Shown: positions 46,741 to 55,769, counted from the first letter of the stretch. The stretch is DNA of 64,000 nt from Zavarzinia aquatilis (GCF_003173035.1 NZ_QGLE01000001.1:124001-188000), one strand, 5' to 3'. Notes: generated by a model not told the origin, from the sequence alone. A program made the numbers and translations.

Positions 46741-47742
46741 ATGACCGCACAGGGGCAGACGCAGGATGCGGTGGCGGCGCTGATCGCCGCGCGGCGGCGT
46801 GACGGCTCCCGTCCCGGGGCGCGGCGCGACCCCCATCGCCTCGCCCTCGTCATCGAAGGCGGCGGGATGCGCGGCGTCATCGCCGGGGGCATGGTCTCGG
46901 CCATCGAACATCTCGGTTTTGTCGATGTCTTCGACGCGGTCTATGGCACCTCGGCCGGGGCTTGCGCCGGGGCCTGGCTGCTGGCCGGGCAGGCGGTGCA
47001 GGGCACGCGCATCTTCTTCGAGGATATCAACAATCCGCGCTTCATCCGGCTTGGCCGGGCGCTCATCCGCCGGCCGGTGCTGAACACGGATTACCTGATC
47101 GACCATGTGCTGACCGATCTGCGCCCGCTGGACGTCGCGCGTTTCCTGCACGCGCCCATTCCCCTGACCATGATGGCGACCGATGTCGAAAGCGGGCGGC
47201 CGGTGGCCTTGCGCGATTTCGCCGATGTCGGTGCCGTCATGGCGGCGCTGAAGGCGACGACGAGGCTGCCCCTCGTCGGTGGACGGCCGGTGCCGGGGCC
47301 GGACGGGCGCCTGCTGGTCGATGGCGCCCTGACCGCGCCCCTGCCCATCGACATCGCGGAGGCGGATGGGGCGAGCCATATCCTCGTCCTCTCGACCCGG
47401 CCGGACGTGACGACACTGGATGGCGGGCCCAGCCGGGGCTGGTTCGCCCGGCTGCTCGCCCGTCATGTCTCGCCCGCGGTGGCGCGGGCCTATCTCGAGC
47501 GGCCGCTGGTCCATGGCGCGCTGCTCGCCCGGCTGTCCGCGCCGCAAGCGCCGGGTCGCGCCTTCATCGCGGTGGTGCGGCCGGCCGGGCGGGGCCGCAA
47601 GGTCGGCAAGACCGAGCGGCGGCGCCTGCGCCTCGTCGGCGGGGCGGAGGCGGGCTGGCGGGCCATGATGCGCTGGCTCGATCTCGCCATGCCGTCGCCG
47701 TTCCGGCGCAAACGGATATTCGCCCGCAAGGGCAGCAGTTGA
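46741..47742 (+). CDS. Patatin-like phospholipase (RssA-like)
   Basis: 333 residues. EGGGMRGVIAGG (oxyanion loop), GTSAG with the nucleophile S71 and LLVDGALTAP with D194 make a complete Ser-Asp dyad. No signal peptide, so it probably acts on inner-leaflet or internal lipids. It follows glpK by 52 bp and precedes the GST gene by 17 bp on the same strand. An active lipase releasing glycerol compounds near glpK is attractive but unproven. Confidence 0.88.
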   Translation: MTAQGQTQDAVAALIAARRRDGSRPGARRDPHRLALVIEGGGMRGVIAGGMVSAIEHLGFVDVFDAVYGTSAGACAGAWLLAGQAVQGTRIFFEDINNPRFIRLGRALIRRPVLNTDYLIDHVLTDLRPLDVARFLHAPIPLTMMATDVESGRPVALRDFADVGAVMAALKATTRLPLVGGRPVPGPDGRLLVDGALTAPLPIDIAEADGASHILVLSTRPDVTTLDGGPSRGWFARLLARHVSPAVARAYLERPLVHGALLARLSAPQAPGRAFIAVVRPAGRGRKVGKTERRRLRLVGGAEAGWRAMMRWLDLAMPSPFRRKRIFARKGSS

Positions 47743-47759
47743 ACGGGGAAGGACACCAG

Positions 47760-48398
47760 ATGGCCGAATACACGCTCTATTGCTTCGCCCAGTCGGGCAA
47801 TGCCTACAAGCCCGCGCTCTATCTCAATCTGGTCGGCGCCGACTGGGCGCCGCGCTTCGTCGATTTCTTCAACGGCGAGGGGCGGACGCCGGAATTCCTC
47901 GCCATCAACGAAATGGGCGAGGTGCCGGTGCTGGAGCACGGCCCGGTGCGGCTGACCCAGTCGGGCGTGATGCTCGATTATCTCGTGGAGCAATTCGGCC
48001 AGTTCGGCTGGCGGGACGAGACGGAACGGCGCGAGATCCTGCGCTGGATCCTGTTCGACAATCACAAGTTCACGGCCAATATCGCGACCTGGCGCTTCCT
48101 GCTCAATTTCGCGCCGAAAGCCATGGCGCCCGAAGTGCTGGAGTTCCTGAAAGGCCGCGCCAGGGCCGGGGTCAAGACCCTCGCCCAGCATCTCGAAGGC
48201 CGCGCTTTCGTCGTTGGCGACCGGCCGACCATCGCCGATCTCTCGCTCTGCGGCTATGTCTTCTACGAAAATGAATATCCGATCGACTGGGCGAAGGATT
48301 TCCCGCCGATCCACGCCTGGGCCGAGCGCATCAAGGCGCTGCCCGGCTGGAAGCACCCATACGAACTGATGCCCGGATACCCGCTGAAAAAGGGCTGA
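47760..48398 (+). CDS. Glutathione S-transferase
   Basis: 212 residues: AEYTLYCFAQSGNAYKPALYL (S12 in the active-site loop), MGEVPVLEHG (cis-Pro) and LTQSGVMLDYLVEQFG (glutathione-binding); C-terminal GDRPTIADLSLCGYVFY. Ends before a strong bidirectional terminator. Follows the patatin-like gene, probably in the same transcript. Confidence 0.9.
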   Translation: MAEYTLYCFAQSGNAYKPALYLNLVGADWAPRFVDFFNGEGRTPEFLAINEMGEVPVLEHGPVRLTQSGVMLDYLVEQFGQFGWRDETERREILRWILFDNHKFTANIATWRFLLNFAPKAMAPEVLEFLKGRARAGVKTLAQHLEGRAFVVGDRPTIADLSLCGYVFYENEYPIDWAKDFPPIHAWAERIKALPGWKHPYELMPGYPLKKG

Positions 48399-48442
48399 TG
48401 CGCCGGCGCAGGCCGGGCCTGCTGATGCCAAGGCGCCGGGCT

Positions 48443-48473
48443 GGCGGCCCGCCCCCTTGCGAGGCGGGCCGCC
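48443..48473. terminator. Bidirectional terminator hairpin
   Basis: GGCGGCCCGCC and GGCGGGCCGCC form a perfect 11-bp stem with a 9-base loop, followed by TTT. It separates the GST gene from the end of the carboxyltransferase gene. Confidence 0.85.
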
Positions 48474-48479
48474 TTTCCG

Positions 48480-50087
48480 TCACATCCGGAAGACGCCGAA
48501 ATGCGGGCGGTCGATCGGGCGGTTCAGGGTGGCGCTGAGGGTGACGCCGAGGGCGTTGCGGGTGTCCACCGGATCGAGGATGCCGTCGTCCCACATTTCC
48601 GAGGTGGAATAGAGCGCGCTGGACTGGCGGCGGTAGTCGTCGAGGATCGGCTCGCGGATCGCCGCGATCGCCTCGGCTGACAGCTCGCCGCCGCCCCTTG
48701 TTGCCTGCTTCACCTTGAGTTCGGTCAGCACATTGGCCGCCTGGTCGGCGCCCATGACCGAAATCTGGCTCTGCGGCCACATGAAGAGGAAGCGGGGGTC
48801 GAAGGCCCGGCCCGACATGCCGTAATTGCCCGCGCCGAAGGAGCCGTTGACGATCACCGTGATCTTCGGCACCTCGAGGCCGGAGACCGCCATGATCATC
48901 TTGGCGCCGTCCTTGGTGATGCCCCGGTGCTCGTACTCGCGGCCGACCATGTAACCCGTGATGTTTTGCAGGAACAGGATCGGGGTGCGGTTCTGGTCGC
49001 ACAGCTGCATGAAATGGGCACCCTTCAGCGAGCTGTCGTTGAAGAGAACGCCATTGTTGCCGATGATGCCGACCCGCATCCCCCAGAGATGGGCGAAACC
49101 GCAGACGAGGGTGGTGCCATAGGCCGGCTGATACTCGTGGAAGCGGCTGCCGTCGACGAGGCGGGCGATCACTTCCCGCATGTCGAACTGCACCTTGATG
49201 TCGCGCGGGATGATGCCGTAAAGCTCGGCCGGATCGTAGAGCGGTGCCTCGGGCGCGATCCGCTCGATCTTCAGCTTCTCCACCCGTTTCCAGGTGCCGA
49301 CGATGTCGCGGGCGATGGCGATGGCGTGCATCTCGGTATCGGCCGGATAGTCGGCGGTGCCGGAAATCTGGGTGTGGGTGTCGCAACCGCCGAGTTCATC
49401 GACGGTGACGACCTCGCCGGTCGCCGCCTTCACCAAAGGCGGGCCGCCCAGGAAGATGGCGCCCGTGCCGCGCACGATCACATTATATTCCGACAGGGCG
49501 GGGATATAGGCGCCGCCCGCGGTGCAATGGCCGAGCACGATGGCGACCTGCGGGATGCCCAGTTTCGACAGGGTGGCCTGATTGCGGAAGATGCGGCCGG
49601 CCAGATATTTGTCGGCGAAGAGATCGGCCTGCAGCGGCAGGAAGCCACCCGCTGAATCGCACAGATGGACCACGGGCAGGCGGTTCTCGATCGCGATGTC
49701 GAGGGCGCGGACGATCTTCTTGACCGACAGAGGATACCAGGAGCCGCCCTTCACGCTCGGATCGTCGGCATGGATCACCACTTCCTGACCGGCGACGATG
49801 CCGATGCCGGTGACGATGGCCGCGCCCGGCACCTCGCCGCCGTAAGCCTGATTGGCGGCGAGGGTGGAGAGTTCGAAGAAGGGGGTGCCGGGATCGAGCA
49901 AGGCCTCGATCCGCTCGCGCACCGACAGCTTGTGCTGGCGGGCGAGACGGTCGAGGTCACGCTGCGGCCGCTCGAAACGGGTCTTGCGGTGTCTCTCGCG
50001 CAAGGTTTCGGCAAGATTGCGGTTGTGGATCGCATTGGCCTGGAACTCGGCCGAGGTCGTGTCGATCTGGCTGTGGATGAGGCGCAT
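48480..50087 (-). CDS. Acyl-CoA carboxylase carboxyltransferase (methylcrotonyl-/geranyl-CoA type beta subunit)
   Basis: 535 residues, the size of LiuB/AtuC. FFELSTLAANQAYGGEVPGAAIVTGIG, GHCTAGGAYIPALSEYNVIV, FLQNITGYMVGREYEHRGITKDGAKMI and ISVMGADQAANVL match the biotin carboxyltransferase family. It moves CO2 from biotin to the acyl-CoA. The gap to the BCCP gene is 3 bp. Methylcrotonyl-CoA (leucine route) and geranyl-CoA (terpene route) cannot be told apart with certainty. Confidence 0.88.
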   Translation of the reverse strand: MRLIHSQIDTTSAEFQANAIHNRNLAETLRERHRKTRFERPQRDLDRLARQHKLSVRERIEALLDPGTPFFELSTLAANQAYGGEVPGAAIVTGIGIVAGQEVVIHADDPSVKGGSWYPLSVKKIVRALDIAIENRLPVVHLCDSAGGFLPLQADLFADKYLAGRIFRNQATLSKLGIPQVAIVLGHCTAGGAYIPALSEYNVIVRGTGAIFLGGPPLVKAATGEVVTVDELGGCDTHTQISGTADYPADTEMHAIAIARDIVGTWKRVEKLKIERIAPEAPLYDPAELYGIIPRDIKVQFDMREVIARLVDGSRFHEYQPAYGTTLVCGFAHLWGMRVGIIGNNGVLFNDSSLKGAHFMQLCDQNRTPILFLQNITGYMVGREYEHRGITKDGAKMIMAVSGLEVPKITVIVNGSFGAGNYGMSGRAFDPRFLFMWPQSQISVMGADQAANVLTELKVKQATRGGGELSAEAIAAIREPILDDYRRQSSALYSTSEMWDDGILDPVDTRNALGVTLSATLNRPIDRPHFGVFRM

Positions 50088-50090
50088 GGC

Positions 50091-50582
50091 TCAGGCTTCC
50101 TCGAGGGGGGCGAGGGTGATCAGGGCGGCGCCCTTGTTGAAGGTCTTGCCGGCGGCGACATGGGCCGTCGCGACGACGCCGTCGCGCGGCGCCTTGATCG
50201 CCGTTTCCAGCTTCATGGATTCGATCACCATCATGATCTGGCCGGCGGTGACACTGGTCCCCGCCTCGACATTGACCGCGACGACCGAGCCCGGCATGGG
50301 CGCGGTCAGCGTGTCGGCGCCGCCTTCGGCGCCCCCCTTGGCGAAGCGGGCCATGGCTTCGCGGAATTCGACGCGGAAGGCGCGGCCGTCCAGATGGATA
50401 TGGGCGACATTGCCCTCCACCGCGACATGGACCGCGTCGCGCCGGCCACCGGTCACGAGACGCGGGCCGTCGAGGGCGACCGCCAGCGTCTCGCCGCCGA
50501 CGAGCAGGTGGTAAAGGCCGTCGCCGGCCGGGGCGAGGCCGGCTTCATGCTCGGCCTCGTCGATCAGAAAGAGATGGCGCAT
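50091..50582 (-). CDS. Biotin carboxyl carrier subunit of acyl-CoA carboxylase
   Basis: 163 residues. The C-terminal half is a biotinyl domain with ESMKLE, where K124 is the biotin site. The first about 80 residues correspond to the BT-like linker of MCC alpha. A clear AGGAAACGCCC ribosome-binding site and ATG at 50582 show an independent gene, 19 bp after the biotin carboxylase stop. In most MCC alpha chains this is the C-terminus of one polypeptide. Confidence 0.88.
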   Translation of the reverse strand: MRHLFLIDEAEHEAGLAPAGDGLYHLLVGGETLAVALDGPRLVTGGRRDAVHVAVEGNVAHIHLDGRAFRVEFREAMARFAKGGAEGGADTLTAPMPGSVVAVNVEAGTSVTAGQIMMVIESMKLETAIKAPRDGVVATAHVAAGKTFNKGAALITLAPLEEA

Positions 50583-50601
50583 GGGCGTTTCCTGCGTCGT
50601 T

Positions 50602-52086
50602 CTAGTTGCGCCAGCCGCCGATGGCGGCGTGCAGGGCGGGGATGCGGTCGGCGGCGTCGCGCACCGGGCGGATGGACAGGGCGGCTGCGGCCAGCAGGCG
50701 GCGACGCAGATCCTCGGTCAGCGGTGGCTCGGCGGCGAGATCGGGCCGGGCGTCGAGCGTGCCGGTGTGCACCTCGCCCGCGGCGAAGACCGCATCGGCC
50801 AGCAGCCGGTCGAGGAAGGCGATATTGGTCTCGCAGCCCAGCACGACGGTCTCGGCCAGCGCCTTGCGGGCGCGGGCGATGGCCTCGCCCCGCGTCGCGC
50901 CATGGACGATCAGCTTGGCCAGCATGGGGTCGAAGGCGGTGGTGACCGCCTGACCCGCTGCAATACCGGCATCGACCCGGACGCCCGGACCCGATGGCCA
51001 ATCGAGGGCGAGCAGGCGGCCGGTCGTCGGCACGAAACCGCGCGACGGGCTTTCGGCATAGATGCGGAGTTCAATGGCATGGCCGCTGGACGGCACGGCA
51101 CCCTGCGCCAGCGGCAGGGCTTCCCCGGCGGCGACGCGCAGTTGCACCTCGACGAGATCGAGGCCGGTAATCTCCTCGGTCACCGGATGTTCGACCTGCA
51201 GGCGGGTGTTCATCTCGAGGAAGAAGAACTCGCCGTTGCCATAGATGAATTCGACCGTGCCGGCGTTGCGGTAGTTCGCGGCGCGGGCGATGCCGGCCGC
51301 GGTCTCGCAGATGTCGCGGCGCTGCGCAGGCGTCAGGGCGGGCGACGGCGTCTCCTCCACCACCTTCTGGAAGCGGCGCTGAACGGAACATTCGCGTTCC
51401 CACAGGTGGATGACGTTGCCATGGGCATCGCCCATCACCTGCACCTCGATGTGGCGCGGGTTCTCGACGAACCGCTCGACATAGAGCCGGCCGTCGCCGA
51501 AATAGCGCAGGCCTTCCGAACGGGCGCGCTCGATCTCCTCGTCGAGAAGGGCGAGGTCACGCACGATGCGCATCCCCTTGCCGCCACCGCCGGCCGACGG
51601 CTTGATCAGCAGGGGCGTGCCGACGGCGCGGGCCCGTTCGGCGAAACTCGCCGGATCGTCGTCCTCGATCGCCGAGGGGGCGACGGGAAAGCCCCGGTCG
51701 GCGACGAACTTGCGGGCGCGCACCTTGTCGCCCATCAGTTCGATGGCCTCGGGCAGGGGGCCGACGAAGGCGATGCCGGCGGCGGCGACCGCCCTGGCGA
51801 AGCCGGCGTTTTCCGACAGGAAGCCGTAGCCGGGATGGATCGCGCCGGCCCCGGCCGCCTTGGCCGCGGCGATGATCTGCGCGCCGTCGAGGAAGGCGGC
51901 GACCGGCGTTACACCCTTGATCTCGATGGCGATATCGGCGGCGGCGATGGCCGGCGCGCCCTTGTCGGCGGCGTGATGGACGATGGCGCCCTTAAGGCCC
52001 AGCCGGCGCAGGGTGCGCAGGATGCGCAGCGCGATCTCGCCCCGGTTGGCGACGAGGACGGTATCGAAGGGGAAGGACTGGGTCAT
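50602..52086 (-). CDS. Biotin carboxylase subunit of acyl-CoA carboxylase
   Basis: 494 residues from MTQSFPFDTVLVANRGEIALRI. KPSAGGGGKGMRIV is the ATP-grasp loop and EMNTRLQVEHPVTEEITG the catalytic motif; HPGYGFLSENAGFA matches the biotin carboxylase N-domain. It lacks the carrier domain, which lies in the next gene. With the beta and carrier genes it gives a full MCC/GCC-type enzyme. TetR lies 23 bp upstream. Confidence 0.93.
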   Translation of the reverse strand: MTQSFPFDTVLVANRGEIALRILRTLRRLGLKGAIVHHAADKGAPAIAAADIAIEIKGVTPVAAFLDGAQIIAAAKAAGAGAIHPGYGFLSENAGFARAVAAAGIAFVGPLPEAIELMGDKVRARKFVADRGFPVAPSAIEDDDPASFAERARAVGTPLLIKPSAGGGGKGMRIVRDLALLDEEIERARSEGLRYFGDGRLYVERFVENPRHIEVQVMGDAHGNVIHLWERECSVQRRFQKVVEETPSPALTPAQRRDICETAAGIARAANYRNAGTVEFIYGNGEFFFLEMNTRLQVEHPVTEEITGLDLVEVQLRVAAGEALPLAQGAVPSSGHAIELRIYAESPSRGFVPTTGRLLALDWPSGPGVRVDAGIAAGQAVTTAFDPMLAKLIVHGATRGEAIARARKALAETVVLGCETNIAFLDRLLADAVFAAGEVHTGTLDARPDLAAEPPLTEDLRRRLLAAAALSIRPVRDAADRIPALHAAIGGWRN

Positions 52087-52109
52087 CTCCTCGGACTTTC
52101 TTTTTCTTG

Positions 52110-52751
52110 TCAGGTGTTGGCCGGCAGGCAGATGCCGCCGCAGATGAGGGCGGTCACCGTGTCGGCCGTCGCCGCGACATCCAGCGTTCCGTCGCCGGTG
52201 ACATAGGGCCAGCTGATATGCTCGACCGCGCCGAAGATGACGTCGCGAACGAGGCGCGGGGAGACGTCGGGCCGGACCTCGCCCCTGGCGATACCGTCCT
52301 CGATCAGGGCTTTCAGGACATTGGCATAGCGCCGGTTCAGGGCCTGGATGTCCGAGCCCTTGTAATCGCCGGCGACGCGCACTTCCGACAGGAACAGGCG
52401 GCACAATTCGCGGTCGGCGACGAAATTGGTCAGGTGGCGGCGGATCAGGTGGTGCAGGCGCTCGCGGAAATTCGCGCCCCTGGCCGATTCGGTCTCAAGG
52501 TCGGCGACCACCCGTTCGTAAAAGACTTGCAGCACGCGCAGCAGGAGATCGCGCTTGTTCGAGAAATAGCGGTAGATCAGCCCGTCCGAAACCTCGGCGG
52601 CGCGGGCGATCTCGGCGATGGAGGCGGCCTCGAAGCCCTTGGCGGAAAAGGTCGCCGACGCGGCCTCGACGATGGCGTCGATCCGTCCCTGCATTCTCTC
52701 GGCGCTGATCACGGGCATGGCCTGCATGTCCCCCCTTGTTTCCGTCGCCAT
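52110..52751 (-). CDS. TetR-family regulator of the acyl-CoA cluster
   Basis: 213 residues. The helix-turn-helix EAASIAEIARAAEVSDGLIYRYFSNKRDLLLRVL is canonical; the ligand domain (about 85-205) begins near ADLETESARG. It heads the carboxylase run and is divergent from the acyl-CoA dehydrogenase with 78 bp between, so it probably represses both until an acyl-CoA or acid binds. The role is inferred from location. Confidence 0.92.
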   Translation of the reverse strand: MATETRGDMQAMPVISAERMQGRIDAIVEAASATFSAKGFEAASIAEIARAAEVSDGLIYRYFSNKRDLLLRVLQVFYERVVADLETESARGANFRERLHHLIRRHLTNFVADRELCRLFLSEVRVAGDYKGSDIQALNRRYANVLKALIEDGIARGEVRPDVSPRLVRDVIFGAVEHISWPYVTGDGTLDVAATADTVTALICGGICLPANT

Positions 52752-52761
52752 ATTGAATATG
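52749..52761. promoter_or_regulatory. 13-bp palindrome at the TetR start
   Basis: CATATT and AATATG are perfect arms around one G, overlapping the TetR start codon. Possible operator. It is the most AT-rich spot between the divergent genes; a second copy was not found. Confidence 0.35.
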
Positions 52762-52829
52762 CTTCATTTTAGACATGTCAACCGGGGACATGCGGCGAAG
52801 CCGTCGCCCCGGGACGGGAGGAGAGAGAG

Positions 52830-54044
52830 ATGAGCGCGAGCGCCGCCGCCGAAGACCTGCGCGTGAACAGCAGCAGCCTGAACGGATACCGCCTGACCCC
52901 GGACCAGCAGGAAATCCTCGATCAGGCCGATAAATTCGCCCGGGGCGAGCTGTTCGACCTCGCACCCCGGATGGACAATGAGGAATGGTGGCCGCCGCAG
53001 GCGATGCCGGCGCTGGGCCGCATGGGCTTCCTCGGCGTCACCGCCGAGCCGGAGCTGGGCGGCGCGGGCAGCGATTTCTTCACCTCGGGCCTGATCGCGC
53101 AGGGGCTGGCGCGCTGGAACCACGCCATCGCGCTGTCCTATGTCGCGCATGAGAACCTGTGCCTGAACAACATCGCGCGCAACGGCAGCGAGTCGATCCG
53201 CCAGCGTTACCTGCCGGGCCTGATCGACGGCAGCAAGATCGGGGCGCTGGGCCTGACCGAGCCGGGCGCCGGCTCCGACGCCCTCGGCTCGATGGCGACG
53301 ACGGCGCGGCGCGAGGGTGATCACTACATCCTCAACGGCAGCAAGCTCTATATCACCAACGGGCCGGTCGCCGACTATCTGCTGGTCTATGCCAAGACCG
53401 ACAAGGCGGCGGGCGCCAAGGGCATTTCCGCCTTCGTGATCGAGAAGGATTTCCCCGGCTTCAAGGTCGCGCAGAAGCTGGACAAGATGGGCTTCCGCGG
53501 CTCGACCACCGCAGAACTCGTGTTCGAGGATTGCCGCGTGCCGGCGGAAAATCTGGTCGGGGTCGAGAACCGGGGCGTCGCCGTCGTCATGTCCGGCCTC
53601 GATCTGGAACGGGCCATCGTCGCCATGATCAACCTCGGCATGGCGGAGCGGGCCTTCGACCTCGCCCTCGATTATGCCAAGACGCGCCAGCAGTTCGGCA
53701 AGCCGATCAGCCAGTTCCAGATGATCCAGGCCAAGCTGGCCGAGATGTGGACGACGATCGAGACGATGAAGACCTTCTGCTACCGGACGCTGGCGGAAGC
53801 CAATGATCTGGAGGAAGGCGCGGGTGGCCGGGGCGACATCCACAAGCTGACCGCCGCCTGCATTCTTTATGCGGCGGAAGGCTGCACCCGCGTGGTCTCG
53901 GACGCGGTGCAGATTTTCGGCGGCGCCGGCTACATGCGCGAGTCCGAGGTGAACCGCCTCTATCGCGCCTCGAAACTGCTGGAAATCGGTGCCGGCACCT
54001 CGGAAGTGCGCAAGCTGATCATCGCCGGCGAATTGCTGCGCTGA
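52830..54044 (+). CDS. Branched-chain acyl-CoA dehydrogenase (isovaleryl-/citronellyl-CoA type)
   Basis: 404 residues. The catalytic glutamate is at about E260 in SGLDLERAIVAM, the IVD/LCAD position, while the late motif reads EIGAGTSEVRKLI with Gly where MCAD-type enzymes have Glu. GLTEPGAGSDALGS and ITNGPVADYLLVYAKT form the FAD/substrate site. Makes enoyl-CoA for the carboxylase. GGGAGGAGAGAG precedes the ATG. Substrate: isovaleryl-CoA or a terpenoid acyl-CoA. Confidence 0.92.
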   Translation: MSASAAAEDLRVNSSSLNGYRLTPDQQEILDQADKFARGELFDLAPRMDNEEWWPPQAMPALGRMGFLGVTAEPELGGAGSDFFTSGLIAQGLARWNHAIALSYVAHENLCLNNIARNGSESIRQRYLPGLIDGSKIGALGLTEPGAGSDALGSMATTARREGDHYILNGSKLYITNGPVADYLLVYAKTDKAAGAKGISAFVIEKDFPGFKVAQKLDKMGFRGSTTAELVFEDCRVPAENLVGVENRGVAVVMSGLDLERAIVAMINLGMAERAFDLALDYAKTRQQFGKPISQFQMIQAKLAEMWTTIETMKTFCYRTLAEANDLEEGAGGRGDIHKLTAACILYAAEGCTRVVSDAVQIFGGAGYMRESEVNRLYRASKLLEIGAGTSEVRKLIIAGELLR

Positions 54045-54051
54045 GGCGACA

Positions 54052-54075
54052 GGCCGCCGTCACCGGACGGCGGCC
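54052..54075 (+). terminator. Terminator hairpin after the acyl-CoA dehydrogenase
   Basis: GGCCGCCGTC and GACGGCGGCC form a perfect 10-bp stem with a 4-base loop, 8 bp after the stop. Confidence 0.75.
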
Positions 54076-54090
54076 AAAGCCTGAAAAGTC

Positions 54091-54342
54091 TCAGGCGCCG
54101 TGCGGCCGGGCGAGACCCATGGGGGCATGATGGCCCCGGGCGACACGCGGCGAGGCCGGCAGGCTGCCGACGAGACCGAGCAGGCTGCTGAGCAGGACGA
54201 GGCCGACGGTCAGGCCGATCAGGCCCAGCGGGCCCTGCCACAGACCGAGCACGAGGCCGACCAGGGCCCAGGCCGTGCGGGCCAGGAAATTGCCGAACAA
54301 AGCGTCGTCGGCGCGATTGGCAAAGAGACGCAACATGGACAT
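54091..54342 (-). CDS. Small hypothetical membrane protein (83 aa)
   Basis: MSMLRLFANRADDALFGNFLARTAW is followed by one long or two short hydrophobic helices (ALVGLVLGLWQGPLGLIGLTVGLVLLSSLLGLVG, about 26-59) and a basic, histidine-containing tail. GGGTGA precedes the ATG. Not a family I recognise. Convergent with the dehydrogenase gene. Confidence 0.5.
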   Translation of the reverse strand: MSMLRLFANRADDALFGNFLARTAWALVGLVLGLWQGPLGLIGLTVGLVLLSSLLGLVGSLPASPRVARGHHAPMGLARPHGA

Positions 54343-54713
54343 GGCATCACCCGAACAAACTCTACAGCCCCATTAGGTGGGGTGGGGCGGCCCCGCGACA
54401 ACAGTCATTTTGTCGCGGTGCACAATGCATTTCCTGCAATGCAACTAAAGTTCAATCCGCGTCCTTGTCCGACCCTGTGCTTCCGGTCCGCATCGTTCCA
54501 TGGCGTGAGGTCGGGGTCTTCGCCCCCTTCAACGCCGACAGCAGGCAAAGGCGCCGTGCGCCCACCTCTGGATCGCCGCCAGCGCATGACCTCGGAGATC
54601 AGAGGACGCAGCCGCCCGATTCCCTTCGGCGCATCGGCGGCCTCCACCGGGATGGCGATTGTCTTCTGTCGGCGCCCCGGCAGGGGGCCGGGACTCCGGG
54701 AAGGCTGGTGTTT
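54343..54713. other. 371-bp stretch without a recognised gene
   Basis: No frame shows a known domain or a good ribosome-binding site, and the open frames on both strands have shadow-like composition. The left part holds the promoter region of the small membrane protein and the 9-bp inverted repeat at 54393-54418. The rest is unremarkable GC-rich DNA. It might hide an RNA, but I see no clear terminator. Confidence 0.5.
54393..54418. promoter_or_regulatory. 9-bp perfect inverted repeat with 8-base spacer
   Basis: CCGCGACAA and TTGTCGCGG flank CAGTCATT. It lies 51 bp upstream of the small membrane-protein start. Could be an operator (26 bp overall) or an RNA hairpin. Confidence 0.45.
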
Positions 54714-55769
54714 CTAGCTGTTCAGGTCTTCCCGCGTGCAGCCCGCGATTTCGAGGATGAGATCGGCGCCATAGGCCATGCCCGGCGTCGCGTAACCCGG
54801 GCGGACATCGCCGCCCGCGACCTTGCCGGCGATCAGGAGGGCGGTCTCGATCGTGAGGGCATAGGGCTCGATCACGGTCAGGCGGCTGCGCAGGCGGGTG
54901 CCGGCGGGATTGACCGCCTCGCCCAGCAGGACGGCGCTGGCGGTCTTGCGCACGGTCTCGTCCGGGCCCGGCGGCATCAGGTTCACCGCGCGTTTCAACA
55001 GATATTGCGCTGGTGCCGTGCCCAGCAGCTTCCGCACGGCCTTGGGCAGACCCAGCATCCGCGAGAGTTCGGGCGTCGATTCGAAGAAGACCTCGATATC
55101 GGGAATGCCCGTGGTGTGAAAGGCGGTGGCGACATCGCCCCATGAAATGCCGATGGAAGGCCTCGGTCCCTTGCCGAAGTCGATATCGGCCCGGGGCACG
55201 CCGTCGATTTCCGTCAGCCTGCCGCCGCGCCGGACCATGGTGCCCTTGGATATCTGCTCGATCGAAGTCTTGGCCGTGCCGCGCGACATGTTGGCCAGGC
55301 CGCTCATGGCGAGGCGGAGGCTGCGGGCGTCGGGCAGGCGGTTGCGCATATGGGCGGCGAGGCAGTCGGACGGGACGACATCGAAGCCGACGCCGGGCAT
55401 CAGCATGACGCCGGCCGCCTTTGCCTGTTCCGACAGGGCGGCGCAGGCCTCGAACACGGCGATTTCGCCGGTGATGTCGAGGTAATGCACACGCTTCCGC
55501 AGGCAGGCTTCGACCATGGGCCGGCTGGTCGCCGAAAACGGTCCGGCGACGTGAAGGACGACGGCGATCCCGTCGAGCAGCCGGTCGAGGGCGGCGGCAT
55601 CGTGGAGCGAGGCGGCGGCATGGGGCAGGCCCAGCGGCCCGGCGACGGCGGCGACCCCGGCGGCGTCGCGGCCCGCCGCCAGCAGGTCGATACCGCGCTT
55701 CGCGGCGGCCTCGGCGATCAGGCGCCCGGTATAGCCGGTGGCGCCATAGAGCAGGATTCGCCCGGTCAT
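54714..55769 (-). CDS. Saccharopine dehydrogenase-like NAD(P)-binding oxidoreductase
   Basis: 351 residues from MTGRILLYGATGYTGRLIAEAA, a Rossmann GATGYTG loop. HVAGPFSATSRPMVEACLRKRVHYLDITGE is typical of the Sdh_NADP/trans-acting enoyl reductase family. The C-terminal half is the family's mixed domain. The ATG at 55769 is chosen since the loop follows at once. Physiological substrate unknown; divergent from the ABC transporter gene with a 128-bp gap. Confidence 0.87.
   Translation of the reverse strand: MTGRILLYGATGYTGRLIAEAAAKRGIDLLAAGRDAAGVAAVAGPLGLPHAAASLHDAAALDRLLDGIAVVLHVAGPFSATSRPMVEACLRKRVHYLDITGEIAVFEACAALSEQAKAAGVMLMPGVGFDVVPSDCLAAHMRNRLPDARSLRLAMSGLANMSRGTAKTSIEQISKGTMVRRGGRLTEIDGVPRADIDFGKGPRPSIGISWGDVATAFHTTGIPDIEVFFESTPELSRMLGLPKAVRKLLGTAPAQYLLKRAVNLMPPGPDETVRKTASAVLLGEAVNPAGTRLRSRLTVIEPYALTIETALLIAGKVAGGDVRPGYATPGMAYGADLILEIAGCTREDLNS

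Noticed and set aside
50583-50604. Frameshift that breaks an MCC alpha gene
   Set aside because: The second gene has its own SD and ATG and the stop-start gap is clean, so a natural split is more likely; left as a point to verify.
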